A stretch of 64,000 nt of DNA. Source: Fusarium oxysporum f. sp. lycopersici 4287 (lineage: Eukaryota > Ascomycota > Sordariomycetes > Hypocreales > Nectriaceae). A program made the position numbers and the translations under genes. Below, piece after piece: positions 22,800 through 34,409 of the stretch (position 1 is its first letter; every line of letters begins with the position of its first letter). Below the pieces are notes generated by a model. The model made no database searches. It was given only the letters and a program-made list of their open reading frames with translations, and was not told the DNA's origin. The DNA lies in assembly GCF_000149955.1 (NCBI RefSeq), contig NC_030989.1, positions 1,731,357-1,795,356 on the forward strand, written 5' to 3'.

Positions 22800-23837
22800 A
22801 TGTCTAAAAGGCCGAATCAAGATGCTCACAGCGAAGAGGATGAGCCACGCAAGCGCGTGCAACTTAATTCAGAAAAAGCTCCTCTGTCTGGGACTATTGC
22901 CACTGTCGCTCCTGGGGTGTCGCGCTGGACCGTGGCAGACATCCCTCCAAGCCTACCACCTCTGCCACGGATAAGCCCAGAACTAGAGGAGCAAGTTTTC
23001 AGACATCCCGGGCTGGGAGAGCCTAACTACGAAAGATTGGAGTGGTATGGTGATGCGGCCCTCGAAATGATATCCACGGAGCTGGTCTTTGAAACTTTCG
23101 AATACCTCCCCACCGGACGAAGTAGTCAACTTCGTGAACAACTGGTCCGTAACCTCACACTCTCAGATTATTATCGACAATACGGCATGCAGCATAAAAC
23201 AAAGATTCCCGCGGATATGGGCTCAATGGTGGATATGATACGTCGAAGCGGGAGAGACAAGGAGACGATCAAGATTCAAGGCGACGTTTTCGAGGCATAC
23301 GTTGGAGCAGTCGTCAAATCAGATCCCCAGCACGGGGCCGCGAACGCCGTCGCTTGGCTCAAAGCGCTCTGGGCTCGGACAATCAAGGACCAAATCAGGC
23401 AAGCAGAGCAGCATCGTAAAAACGACCTGAAAGGTCAGCGATTTCTGGCTCGATCCTCTGCGACTACACCACCCACGGAACAGACAGTCACTACACAAGC
23501 CATACCAACCGCGAAGCCCAAGGCGCCATCGACCAACAAAGATCGCCTTTCTCGAGCAATCGTCGTCAGGGGCATCAAACTTCGTTACGAAGATATGCCT
23601 TGCAACAAGAAGGATAAGAACCTCAAACTCCCCTTGTTTACTGTTGGCATCTATCTGGATGGGTGGGGAGAGGCCGGGAAGCTGCTGGGTTTCGGGACGG
23701 CTCTCGGAAAGAAAGAAGCTGGTGAGAGAGCAGCGAAGTCTGTCTTGGAGAATAAGAAGCAATTGAAGGTATATGAAGCTAAGAAAGAGGCTTGGATGAA
23801 GGAAGCACACGAAAAGGAGCCAGCTGCTCAGGCATAA
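22800..23837 (+). CDS. Ribonuclease III with dsRNA-binding domain (Rnt1-like)
   Basis: Intronless gene of 345 codons. The RNase III signature ERLEWYGDA sits at residues 78-86, with catalytic E81 and D85; the second acidic pair lies in GDVFEAYVGA (D162, E165), so all four metal-binding residues are kept. A variable linker (about 200-245) leads into a dsRBD-like C-terminal segment (about 245-325: LPLFTVGIYLDGWGEAG... GKKEAGERAAKSVLE). This layout fits eukaryotic class I RNase III such as yeast Rnt1, which processes pre-rRNA and snRNA/snoRNA precursors, although this protein is shorter than Rnt1 (471). It could also be a paralogue with another job. It has no PAZ or helicase part, so it is not Dicer. 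Confidence 0.85.
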   Translation: MSKRPNQDAHSEEDEPRKRVQLNSEKAPLSGTIATVAPGVSRWTVADIPPSLPPLPRISPELEEQVFRHPGLGEPNYERLEWYGDAALEMISTELVFETFEYLPTGRSSQLREQLVRNLTLSDYYRQYGMQHKTKIPADMGSMVDMIRRSGRDKETIKIQGDVFEAYVGAVVKSDPQHGAANAVAWLKALWARTIKDQIRQAEQHRKNDLKGQRFLARSSATTPPTEQTVTTQAIPTAKPKAPSTNKDRLSRAIVVRGIKLRYEDMPCNKKDKNLKLPLFTVGIYLDGWGEAGKLLGFGTALGKKEAGERAAKSVLENKKQLKVYEAKKEAWMKEAHEKEPAAQA

Positions 23838-24726
23838 TGCTGGATGAGAGAATTCTGGAAACATGAAACCCGGGTCACGATGAGATTATGAATACATCGC
23901 ATAGTTCCTCAAAAATCATAAAGTAAATACCATTTTATAACAAGCTAATTAAAAAAATCCAATAATGAATAACTCTATAAATATATATATATATGTATAT
24001 AATAATAAAACAAGAAGGTATTTAAGCCTGAAAATGTCTATCCTCTGATCAGTTGGCGCTCAACTCTAACTAGTAGTTATTTTATGCCGTTGTGATCATG
24101 AAATCAGGCCGAGCTCCTGGTCAAGACACTTTCCCATGTGAAATGACTCTAGGCCCAGATACAGGTGGGTATTGAGGGGAAGCTACTAAGTTACCCCTGG
24201 GGAACCCTTTTCTACCTTAGTGGAACCGGCCCTGAAAGCACATCCCCCATGCCCGTGTTGGCGTGCCGTGAAGTGCGCCGAGGTCAAACATTTGCCGATA
24301 AACGGGCCTCCGCATGCTCCAGGAGCAGATCTATCTTCATCATCATCCAATTGCTTCTGATCGCATTAACTCATCTTAGTTCGAACGACCCTCTTATTTT
24401 CTATCCTAATGGAGTCATAATACACGGCGACTAGACCTTTTTGATTGCCTTCTACGTGTAAACTAATTATTTATCTCTTTATTTCTTTCAATACGCCCGT
24501 CACTTCACAATCAATTGCGAGCTTGTTATTCTCCTTTCTATTCGGGACCTTCTCCCTGTGGGGTTCCGTTATCTCGGCCAACAAGCCGCGGTCCGGACGG
24601 GCTCCAGGTCCGATAAAGGACCCCAGTTCGAAGGTTGAGCTTGAGCTCGACGCAATCGCCACCACCTCTGTCGGCGGCAATTTGCGAGTCGCGAGCCATC
24701 TTTTTTCATAAAACATAACCGGCAAT
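23838..24726. other. Intergenic, AT-rich at left
   Basis: The first 200 bases after the RNase III stop are AT-rich and include a (TA)n tract near 23978-24000. The right part should hold the promoter of the acyl-CoA-binding protein gene. No gene seen. Confidence 0.5.
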
Positions 24727-25742
24727 ATGGCGGACTCAGTAGGTATGCTGCATTTTTCAATTTGTGCCTAATATACTGTACCACGGTGGCTGACGTGATG
24801 ATACAGATCGCGTGTTTGTACACGCTCTCAATACCGTCAAAAAGATACCCAAGACTGGCGCATCGAGACCACCTCCAACCGATCGACTCCGACTATATGG
24901 ACTTTATAAGCAGGCTATGGAGGGTGATGTCGACGGTGTAATGGAACGTCCAACAGCCGCCTCCGGAATGGCTTCCGACGACCTACAGCGCGAAAAGGAC
25001 AAATGGGACGCATGGAATCTGCAAAAAGGACTAAGCCGAACAGAATCCAAGAGAAGGTATATCGAGGCGCTGATAGATACGATGCATCGATATGCGACCA
25101 CGCCGTAAGCGCTCTCCTGAAGCCCAGCCTAGGTCACGGTACGATCGGGTTACACTAACACAGTCTCCCAGGGATGCCGAAGAACTTGTGTCGGAACTCG
25201 AATTTGTCTGGAATCAGATCAAGAACAACAGCCCAAGCTCATCATTATCGTCGCCGCGAGCGAATCGATCGGCCGGTGCATCCCAACCATACGAAGACGC
25301 TGCGCAAGCAAGCGATGCCGAAGGCCCTATGAAAGAGATCAGACCGATGAGCGAGTACGACGAAGCGGAACTCCGGTCCCAGAAGCAATTAGAGCTCGAG
25401 GACGATGATATCGATGGATCGCAAAATCACGATCGAGTTAGTGGTCGGTGGCAGCGAAAGGTCGAGCGTGCCCTGACAACCATGTCTGCCGAGGTAGCTG
25501 CGTTACGAGAACAAATTACAACAGGTCGAGAGTGGCGGGCAAAGAAGGAGCGCAGCTTACCAGCTTTGGTGAAGTGGTTTGCCTGGGTGGTTGTGAAGCA
25601 TTTGTTCGCCGACTTTGTCATTCTGACTGTCGTGTTATTATGGCTAAGAAAGCGCAAGGACCGTCGCCTAGAAGATCTGGTGAGGGCAGCTGTCAAACTT
25701 GTCAGGGAATATGTTCGAAATGTGTTGCCTTCTCGAGGGTGA
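24727..25742 (+). CDS. ATG37: Membrane-anchored acyl-CoA-binding protein (Atg37/ACBD5-like)
   Basis: Three exons, 24727-24742 (16 nt), 24807-25104 and 25172-25742 (introns 64 and 67 nt), give 294 residues. The N-terminal acyl-CoA-binding domain is clear: FVHALNTVKKIPKTG, RLRLYGLYKQAMEGDV and KWDAWNLQKGLSRTESKRRY. It is followed by an acidic, disordered middle, a coiled coil (RKVERALTTMSAEVAALREQI) and a C-terminal membrane segment (FADFVILTVVLLWL) with a basic tail. This layout is that of Atg37 and mammalian ACBD5, tail-anchored peroxisomal proteins that bind acyl-CoA and act in pexophagy or peroxisome-ER contact. Function is inferred from the layout. Confidence 0.85.
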
Positions 25743-26463
25743 TGGTTTGGCAGTGTACGATCCGACGACAGCACTCCTCGAGGTCACCCAGCATGGTAAC
25801 GATGATCAGGCTTATATCACCAAGGCACAACACTGCCTCTCACCATATTGGATGGTTGCCATGGCTCTGTCGAACTGTCATGCTAATTTGGCATACGTTG
25901 GGCCACAGAGGGTAAATAACTCAAGCTGGGGAATGACTAAAGGCCCCCATTAGACTTTCTGTCGGGCAACTAAACGATTATTGCTCTCGGTGTACCATCA
26001 TAAATATTAGGCGCTTTATGGAGTTTGGGGTTTATCATTGTATTTGTAACAAGAGAAGCGTGGTTATTGTGTATTTTGGAGTATGTATCAGGTAGATATT
26101 GGCACACATGGCACTTGTTGTAGAAATTCCCAAGCCATTTATCGAGACGAGTTGAGACTTTGTTTCATGACGACTGAATATTGTTTAAGCCTAGCCCCCC
26201 AAAAAAAGAAAGGGTCAGATCAACTGACAGTTTTTGTACCTTATTTTCACCTTCACTTCCGTTAAGGCTGCCTACCTACCGTTATATGCAGGTACAACCA
26301 CAGTCGCCCAACCATTCACATTACAACAACCCTCCAATATTCGCCCTCCACCAACCCACTCACCTCCGGCACCATCAGCCTCAGTGCAACACCAACTGCA
26401 CAAACAGCCACAAAGTTTGCCATGTCTCATACTACAGCCCACCAAAACACTTAAATAAAAGCC
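25743..26463. other. Intergenic
   Basis: Between two plus-strand genes. A CA/CC-rich stretch (about 26290-26450) directly precedes the next start and is likely its promoter or leader. No gene recognised. Confidence 0.5.
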
Positions 26464-27084
26464 ATGGCGCAACCTCCTCGACCTGCCACGACCATTGACC
26501 CTCTGATGGGGGTTCTAGACCCTGAAGGTCATCCCATCATCCCAAGGCTGATGTCATGCGCACCGGCCATTTTCTGCCCTATCGGCGAGAACGACAAACT
26601 CAAGGACTCTCTCAGCTCTTCCTCGTTCACGAAGCTTGATCGCCTGCAGAAAGAGCTCGATACTCTAAATACTCACGCAGTCAGAGATCGAGAGACTTTC
26701 CTCGCCCTCATTGTTCGCGAACGTGAACGCATTTTCCAGGAAGGGCGCCGCTTTCAAGCCCTTGAAGAGCTGCACGGCGGTCAGGTCAAAGCAGATGTGC
26801 CACTCGGCCTTATATCCCAGGAACTCGGCCTCATGGTCGCAAACATGGAAGCTCCAGCAAAGTCAGGTATCCCAAACACGGAGAATATCCCTAGACCAAC
26901 TCTTGACTCTTCCAATGCTCGATCATTGCGCGAGCGCCAAGCTTACGAGCAGATGCGTAATGTATTAAATTTCTCGCAGATAGCCGCGAATCGTGAGGCT
27001 GAGATCAACCATCGCCGCGAGCTTCTCGAGGCGGATATCAAAAAGGAGCAGCTAAGTCAAGACCAGGAGCGTCGAGTCAACTAG
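26464..27084 (+). CDS. Conserved-looking protein of unknown function
   Basis: A single exon of 206 codons, starting MAQPPRPATTIDPLMG. I do not recognise a family. The first 50 residues include a Pro-rich head and LMSCAPAIFCPIGEN; the middle is helical and charged (FTKLDRLQKELDTLNTH, ETFLALIVRERERIFQEG), and the C-terminus is a long charged helix (NREAEINHRRELLEADIKKE) that suggests a coiled coil. No signal peptide or membrane segment is visible. Codon use resembles the neighbouring genes, which supports it as real. It converges on the complex I gene with about 290 bp between stops. Confidence 0.65.
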   Translation: MAQPPRPATTIDPLMGVLDPEGHPIIPRLMSCAPAIFCPIGENDKLKDSLSSSSFTKLDRLQKELDTLNTHAVRDRETFLALIVRERERIFQEGRRFQALEELHGGQVKADVPLGLISQELGLMVANMEAPAKSGIPNTENIPRPTLDSSNARSLRERQAYEQMRNVLNFSQIAANREAEINHRRELLEADIKKEQLSQDQERRVN

Positions 27085-27378
27085 AATTCGGCTCGTTCAC
27101 CTGGACAACAGCATGCCATACCTCATAGCATCAAGTATGTCAACGGGGCGTCAGAAGTCAACCACGATAAGGAGATGTTCATGTTCCTCACGAACCCGAA
27201 TCGCAAGCGAAAGTTGCCATGATGAATCATTTGACGAGGTGCACGTCGTAGTGAAGGAATTAGGTATTCAACTCATCTACCTTCAGCCTCCGTCCGACGT
27301 CCTATATGTACAGATGCTACGAACTTCCCAGACGCATAAAAACAAAGCAAATATTTCTATTCTTTTGCAGCCACCACC

Positions 27379-29877
27379 TCATACGCCGTACTCGACCTGG
27401 CCCATGGGCTTATCCTCCTCCATGCCAGGAGCCATAAAGTTTGTCCTAGGGTCACCCGTAGCCTTAGCCGCTGAGCAGCGAGCCATTGTGGGAGAGCTAG
27501 GCATAATGTTAATAGGGAAATTCAATGAATTACGAATCAATTCCACATACCTTCGTGAGATGACATCGGTGAAGTAAAAGTTGTCGATAACCTTCTTGAG
27601 AGGTGTTCCAGTGACCTGGGCACCCTTATTCTGGTCGACGAGCTGGACCTTGCTCAGAGCAGGGAGAGCAACGGGCTCAACAACGTCATAAGCAGCCAGA
27701 GCAGGGCTGATTTCAACCATACGGTCTCGGACCATGGCGACATCGTCATAAGGGAGAGGAGCGCCAAGGAACTCACTGGCAGCTCGGAGAATCTTCCAGT
27801 CAGTTCGAGAGGCACCGGGGAGGGAGGTAGCAGCTCGTGTCATCTGGACACGGCCCTCAGTGTTGATGTAGGTACCAGCCTTCTCGGTATAGGCAGCACC
27901 AGGAAGAACAATGTCAGCAATCTGAGCACCCTTGTCACCGTGGTGACCCTGGTAGACAACAAAAGCGTCCTTAGGGATATCCGCCTCGTTCACCTCATCA
28001 GCACCAAGGAGCCAGACGAACTTGGGCTTGGTCTGGGCAACCTCAGCAGAGGGAGTAGTGAAGCCAACCTCAAAAGCACCAGCACGAGAAGCCTCACGCT
28101 GGAGGACGTTGTAACCCTGCCACTCCTCAGTTCGGAAGTTAGAAGCGTGCTTATCAACGAAAGCACCAATGGTCTCGTAGTATGCCTTGGCATCCGCGTG
28201 GTCAGTAACACCGGAGCCAACAATAATCATAGGTCGCTTGGCGTTCTTGAGAGTCTCTCCAAAGGGACCAGAGAGAGCGGACTTGAGAGCAGCATGGTCG
28301 GTACCAAAGTGCTCGAACTCGAATGTAGAGTCCCATGTCTCACCAACAACACCGATCTCAAGGTCGGATCGGAGCCACTGCTTTCGGATACGGGCATTGA
28401 GAACAGCAGCCTCATGTCGAGGGTTGCTGCCAACAATCAGGATTGCATCAGCCTCCTCAATACCCCAGATCTGAGAATTGAAAAGGAAGTTGGATCGGAC
28501 ATCAACACCGTGGGCGATGGGCTGGCTGCCCGTAGGGGTATCGAGAGCCAGGTTCTCGGAGCCAAGCTTGTTAGCCATGTCCTTGGCGACAACCAGAGAC
28601 TCAACCTCAGTAAGAGCGCCAGCAATGACCTTGAATTCGTTACCCTGAGGGTTCTTAATCTGATAAGCACGACCAATCTCAGTGAGAGCCTCCTCCCAAT
28701 CAGCAGGCTCGAAGCGGCCCTCACGGCGGACCAGGGGCATTGTCAGTCGCTGAGTCTTGAGGCCGTCACAGGCAAATCGGGTCTTGTCATTAATCCACTC
28801 CTCATTCACGTCGTCATTAAGTCGGGGCAGAATTCGCATGACCTCGAGACCGCGGGAGTCGACACGGATGTTGGAACCAAGACCATCGAGAACGTCGATA
28901 GACTCGGTGTGCTTCAACTCCCAAGGACGAGCTCGGAAAGCGTAGGGCTTCGACGTGAGAGCACCAACGGGGCAGAGGTCGATAACGTTACCAGACATCT
29001 CGGAGTCCAGGTTCTTCTCGAGGTAGGTGCCAATCTGAATATCGTTGCCACGGCCAGTGGAACCCATCTCCGGAGCTCCGGCAATATCGTTGGAGAAACG
29101 AATACATCGGGTGCAGTGGATACATCGGTTCATCGAAGTCTTGATCAGAGGGCCAATGTTCTTGTCCTCGACGGCTCGCTTGCCGCCAATCTCGTGGAAT
29201 CGGCCTCGGTCGGCTCCGTAACGCATAGACTGGTCTTGAAGATCACACTCACCACCCTGATCACAAACAGGACAGTCGAGGGGATGGTTGGCCAGCAAAA
29301 ACTCCATGACACCCTCGCGGGCCTTATGGGTTAGAGGAGAGTTGGTCTTGACAACCATTCCGGGCTGTACAGGCCAAGCACAAGAGGCAACGGGCTTCGG
29401 AGCCCTCTCAACCTCCACCAGACACATTCGGCAGTTACCGGCAATCATAAGCTTCCTGAAGCATTGTCAGCGATGAATCGATCGTGGGAGGATTCGAGGT
29501 ATCGTACTCGTGGTAGCAGTATCTAGAGATAGTTAGCTAGGCTATTCAAACTTGGCACGAACCATCTTGACATACCGAGGGACTGTTGAGCCCGCCTTCT
29601 CGCAGGCTTGAATAAGAGCAGAACCAGCTACAATTCCGTCAATAGGCGCCCATGAATACAGCCAAACAACCCATCATACCTTCAATCGAAACCTTCTTTC
29701 CATCTAGTATCAAGGTTAGCCTCTATTTCGTTGTCAATGGCCCTATGCACAAAGATGCTCACCAATTGTCAGCTCCACCTCGGCCGGGCGCTGACTTGTC
29801 GTCGCGAAGGTTCGCGAGACATTGACCGCCCGCCGGCTCGTCCGCCAAGCCGAACGTGCTAGAGTATTTCGGAGCAT
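27379..29877 (-). CDS. nuo-78: NADH:ubiquinone oxidoreductase 78 kDa subunit (NDUFS1, complex I)
   Basis: Six exons, 29877-29763, 29703-29680 (24 nt), 29627-29576, 29522-29508 (15 nt), 29455-27551 and 27496-27379, give 742 residues, close to Neurospora NUO78. The Arg/Ser-rich start (MLRNTLARSAWRTSRRAV) is a mitochondrial presequence. It is followed by the [2Fe-2S] and [4Fe-4S] ligand regions: [49 protein letters not shown] and MNRCIHCTRCIRF, then the molybdopterin-like domain. It carries iron-sulfur clusters of the electron path in the matrix arm. The last intron (27550-27497) is 54 nt and free of stops, so retention would insert 18 residues without breaking the frame. Confidence 0.95.
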
Positions 29878-30400
29878 CGTGTCGCCTTGACGGAGGGAAG
29901 ATGAAAAGGGTTGCAGGGTCGCTGGCGGCGAATATATGCTCAGTCGTTGACGTCTTGAAAGGGAACCTGCTGTTCGGGTGATGGATTTAGTGGCGCTAGT
30001 CCGCGATTAATTTACGTTAATGCTCATTGGTCAGTGTCGTTTTATTTTTGCCTCAGGCCACAGCACTGGATCCTACCTCATATTTTGCAATTTGCTGCTG
30101 GAGCTTTTTGAATTTTTCTTCTTCTACCAAATTAATTGTACACGGGCACACTTTATTGTAGGTGAGCTTGCGCAACAGATCTGCTTCGGTAGAGCTGTTG
30201 CTTCAGTCGAGTCTTCCTCTATCTTGTGCTCAAGATCAATATTCACGCCGTTTATGGAAGCATGGAAGAGTAACCAATCTCCATGACCGCTGCCTCTTAC
30301 CGCCGGTCGTTACATATCACCAACCAAATACTTAGAGTAGTTGTAAATTTTGCATAAACCGAAAAGTGTACGTGTCTCCATTTTGGGTCTATGTAGTTAT
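29878..30400. promoter_or_regulatory. Promoter side of nuo-78 and 3' end of selO
   Basis: About 0.5 kb, T-rich in the middle (30035-30130). It should hold the nuo-78 promoter. No gene seen. Confidence 0.5.
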
Positions 30401-32455
30401 CTATGAACTGCAGCTGCATTGCATAGCTCGCTCGGTCTTTGGAGGATCATCTGTCCATCGGAGCTCCTCATCCTTATCGCCATTATACGTCTTTCCATCG
30501 AATGTCTCGCCATCCCAGCGATCTTCAAATGGATTGAGAGACATATGCATGACGCGGTTCAGCACATCTCGCTCACCGTCCTTCTCAACCCGTTGGATGA
30601 GCTCATCAAGTATCCAACCGCGAGGAACGAAGTTGGGGTTCATTCGCTTCATCGCCTCGATTCTGTCACTGTCTGTAGATTCTGAGACGTCCTCTCCCTC
30701 GTCCTTCCAATCTTCGATGATACGCTCGCGCCAGCTTTCAAGCCAGATCGCAAGACGCGCTCTGGCATCCTCTTCGGAAATAGTTGTTGGGGGACCTTCT
30801 TTGTGGAAGAACACAGACGCCTTCTCGTTACGTGCTTCTCCCGTGGCGATATCCTGCAACTTGATCTTGCTGAGACGACGAAAGAAGTGGTGAAAGTCAA
30901 GTTCTAGGGCCTCCAAAGTGTCGAGAGCCTCGCTGAAAAGGATATCAAAGTCAGAGTCCTTGTGTGTCTTCAGACCCAGACGAGCAGTCATGAGTCGTTT
31001 GTACTCTGCGAGGAACACTGCCTTGTACTCTTCTCCAGCCTGTGTAATAAGTTTCTCGGCCCTTGCCACTACTTCAGCCTCTTGCTCTTTGGTAACACCT
31101 TCGTTGACAAAAGTTGAATCGTCAACATTGGCGCCTGCCCCCATCAGTTCACCGATTGCCTCACCAAAACGAACGAGGTTCCACCAGATTATGGTGGGTT
31201 GGTTTCTGTAACTATAACGAAGGGTGTAATCATCATGATTGGGTGTATATGCAGGATCAAAATTGTCCATGAAAGCAAATGGACCAAAATCTATTGATAG
31301 CCCGTAGATCGAGGTGTTGTCCGTGTTCTATTATGGGTCAGCAGGGTTTCTATTTCGGAGTTATGAACAACTTACCAAAACACCATTCATAAACCCATAA
31401 GCTTGCCAGTTGGCCACCACTTTGGCATTGCGCCGTACAACTTCACGATAGAATCTCGTAAATCTGTTCTCTTCAGAACCATTATCTCCTTCAATAGTCT
31501 CAGAAGAAACTCCACGCTTGGGGTCCAGTGATTTAACAGGCTCATCAGGGTCTTCAAGTCGACCTGGCAGCTTATCCCAGCCACCAAATACGTCCTCGGC
31601 GATGTATGTGGCCAGTTGTCTAATGAGCTTACGGTCTCCTCTAGCTCGAAGGATATCAAAGTTACCAAGACGCAACCACGACTGTGCGAAACGCAGAACG
31701 ATGGCGCCGGGCTCGATCGTCTCTCGGCGAACCTTTGAATCTGGCAGAAGCGTAAGTGATAGAGCTCTGGTAGTGGGGATCTTGAGGGCATTGAGTGCTT
31801 CTGAGACAATGAACTCTCGGATACTGGATCGTAAGACAGCCTTTCCATCAGCGAACCGGGAGTAAGGTGTCATGCCAGCACCCTTGAGTTGAAGCTCATA
31901 GCGCTCGCCAGAGGCAGGGTTGGTGGTCTCAAAGAGAGAAATAGCTCTGCCATCGCCTAGTTGGCCAGCCCATTGTCCGAATTGGAAGCCTCCGTAGCAT
32001 TGAGCCCAGGGATATCCGCCCTCGAGCTTCTCTTCATCCCAGCCATATAACTTGTTCCCAGCTACTAGCTGTCTAAAGTCATCGGTGGACTCTTCACCAG
32101 ACTTGATTCCCAAATCGCGCAACGCAGCTGGGCTGATGGCCAGTAGCTCCGGATCCTTCTGCTCGGCAGGCCGGACCCAGGTGTATGCGGCATTGCGAAC
32201 TTGCCGAGGTGTAATCTGATCTCGGGGAGTTTTGTGGGAGTCGGCAGGCGTTGGGAAGATGGAATCGGCGGGAAGAGATTCGGTAAAATGCCATGACTTG
32301 GGAAGATCCGCAAGTGTCGCGCCTTCGTAGCTGGACGCTGGCGATAATGCGCCGTTACCATTAGAAATATGGGCAGCCATCTGCTTGAGTCTTGGTAGAT
32401 GTGATGCTGGTGGTGAGCGCGGGCCAGCTCTGCGAAGGGCGTTGCGACAGAGCAT
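30401..32455 (-). CDS. fmp40: SelO-family protein AMPylase (Fmp40)
   Basis: Two exons, 32455-31376 and 31327-30401 (48-nt intron, phase 0), give 668 residues. Family motifs are clear: QLGDGRAISLFE, ELQLKGAGMTPYSRFADG (about residues 185-202), SSIREFIVSEAL and, just after the splice junction, NTDNTSIYGLSIDFGPFAFMD. The C-terminus is MQCSCSS; in animal SelO a selenocysteine stands near this end and fungal members use cysteine. SelO enzymes transfer AMP from ATP to Ser/Thr/Tyr of target proteins with an inverted kinase fold, and yeast Fmp40 is mitochondrial and linked to redox stress. The Arg-rich start (MLCRNALRRAGPRS) fits a mitochondrial presequence. Confidence 0.93.
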
Positions 32456-33378
32456 TAACGGCGGAACGTTATGTTTGGGGACGAGATGGGTTTATAAGGA
32501 GTGTGTAAGGATTTGGAATCATTTATGTAGACATTAACGAAGGCGACATTTCAATGGTTCATGGCGATGTGACGGTGTTTGGCTGACAAAAGTGGCAATT
32601 ACTGACGGTTATCATCGTCTATCTTGACATCACCTCTAGTTTCCGCTCCGGAGCTTCGGTGCCGCCCCACGATCCAGATCTGACAGGACTGACTCTTCGG
32701 TAAACCACGCCCCGGTTATTCGGACGCATGTAAGACGGAACCGGGCCGCCATTCAACTTCATTTACACGACGTAAAAGAGTATGTGGAATCAAAATGATT
32801 ACGATAAATCAATGAAGTTTAAGAGCCTTGCATTGGCCGATCACTTGATCGGTCTATGACGTTGGCGAGCTACCCTGTATCTCCTGCCAGTTGCTTAGCA
32901 CGATGCAGTAATACAACGACATGAACATGGCTCTGGTGTTCATAACGTATAATAATCGAAATACAAGCTGAAAGGCGTCTCAGTCGGTGGCTGCCACTCG
33001 TAATCCGTCCCGGTGGGCTTTGATCCTACGAGCGAATAGACCTTGTTTCATCATTGGCACAGCTTCCCTGAGGAGTTCATGTCATCCGCACAGAAACGCA
33101 TATCTATCGAACTCCTGCTCCCCCAGATCGAACTTTTCAAAGGGCGTGAAGGAGATGTTGCGAGAGACCAAGTCCTCCTTTTTATAGATAGCCCATCGAA
33201 AAACTTAAAACAATTGACACGTACTTCAGATTTCGGAACCTTGCGTCAAAGTGAAGCCCTAAACTTAGGAGCTTATTGAGAGAGATTTTGATCATCATGT
33301 TGACTGTAACTCGCCCAGCTGAAACAAGCGACCATGTGTATCTGACACGAAACGACAAACAGACCACCACGTCTTCTA
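32456..33378. other. Intergenic between selO and the aldo-keto reductase
   Basis: About 0.9 kb holding the selO promoter and the reductase 3' UTR. Short frames here do not resemble proteins I know. Confidence 0.5.
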
Positions 33379-34409
33379 CTAGGACCTATCGTTCTCATCA
33401 AACTTGTTCCTCCAGAACCCACGGAAATGCTTCTTGGCACCAAGTCGAGAGATCTCAGCAATCTCATCCTGTGTCAACTTGAATTTAGGTAGCTTAGCCA
33501 AGTATCCCTCAAGTCGCTCAACCTTGTTGCTTGTTGTAAGCGCAATGATGTCTTGGTCAATGACCCATCGAAGACCGACTTCACTTTCTGTCACGTTGTA
33601 CTTCTCAGCCAACTTTGTGTAGAAAGGGTCGACAGGTCCGCCCTTAGCAGTGACAATAGGAGTAAGGGGGCCGTAAGCAGAAACAGCAATGTTGTGCTTC
33701 TTGTGAAAGTCAACAAGATCGCCGTGCTGGAGATACGGGTGGTACTCAATCTGGTTGATAGCAGGCTTGATCTTGGCGGTCTTGAGAACAGCCTCAAGGT
33801 GCGACTGGAGGAAGTTGGAAACACCAATAGACTTGGCCTTGCCAGATTCCTTGATCTGCTCCAGCTCGGCCCAACGCTGTTGCAGGTCCTCATCGGTTTC
33901 GGCAAACCAAGGGCCGTGAATCAGGTAGAGATCCACATACTCCAGACCCAGCTTCTGAAGAGAAACATTGAAAGAGTCAATAGCAGAACCCTTCTTCTCA
34001 GCAGGGATCTTGGTGGTGACATAGAGCTGTTCTCGAGGAACACCACCAGCCTTGATGGCTTGCCCGAGCTCCTCTTCGTTGCCATAGACTGTAGATTTGT
34101 CAGTTGTGGTCATGGCTTGATACTTTAACCTGCTCACCTTCGGCACCGTCCAGATGACGATATCCAGTCTTGATAGCCTTGGTAGTGATATCGACTACAT
34201 GCTGGTCAAGTCCACTCTCGGGATCTTTCTTGTACTGAGCTGTTCCCAGACCGAAAGCTAGCTAATGATTGTGAGTGATGTTCCGTGTCGAGGATGATTC
34301 GGTCTGTTCATGGTTCTTTCGGAATGAAAGGGGATAAACTTACAACCGGAATCTCATTGCCGTCATTGAGTTTGTAGGTGGGGACATCTTTTGTAGCGAC
34401 ACTGCCCAT
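33379..34409 (-). CDS. Aldo-keto reductase
   Basis: Three exons, 34409-34344, 34261-34138 and 34088-33379 (introns 82 and 49 nt), give 299 residues, normal for a single-domain AKR. The catalytic tetrad is visible: Asp in YRHLDGAE, Tyr in EVYGNEEE (formed across the second intron), Lys in [10 protein letters not shown] and His in DLYLIHGPW. The cofactor-binding end has [19 protein letters not shown], which differs from the common IP-K pattern. It should reduce carbonyl compounds with NADPH in the cytosol; fungal relatives act on alpha-keto amides, glycerol/glyceraldehyde or pentoses. The substrate cannot be told from sequence. Confidence 0.9.

Noticed and set aside
22800..23837. RNase III gene as part of an RNA-silencing (Dicer) locus
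   Set aside because: Only one RNase III domain and one dsRBD are present, without helicase or PAZ, and no Argonaute or RdRP gene is nearby.
27940..29334. 464-codon open frame on the plus strand opposite nuo-78
   Set aside because: Same cause: the mirror of biased codons in a highly expressed gene. The composition is unnatural and there is no domain.
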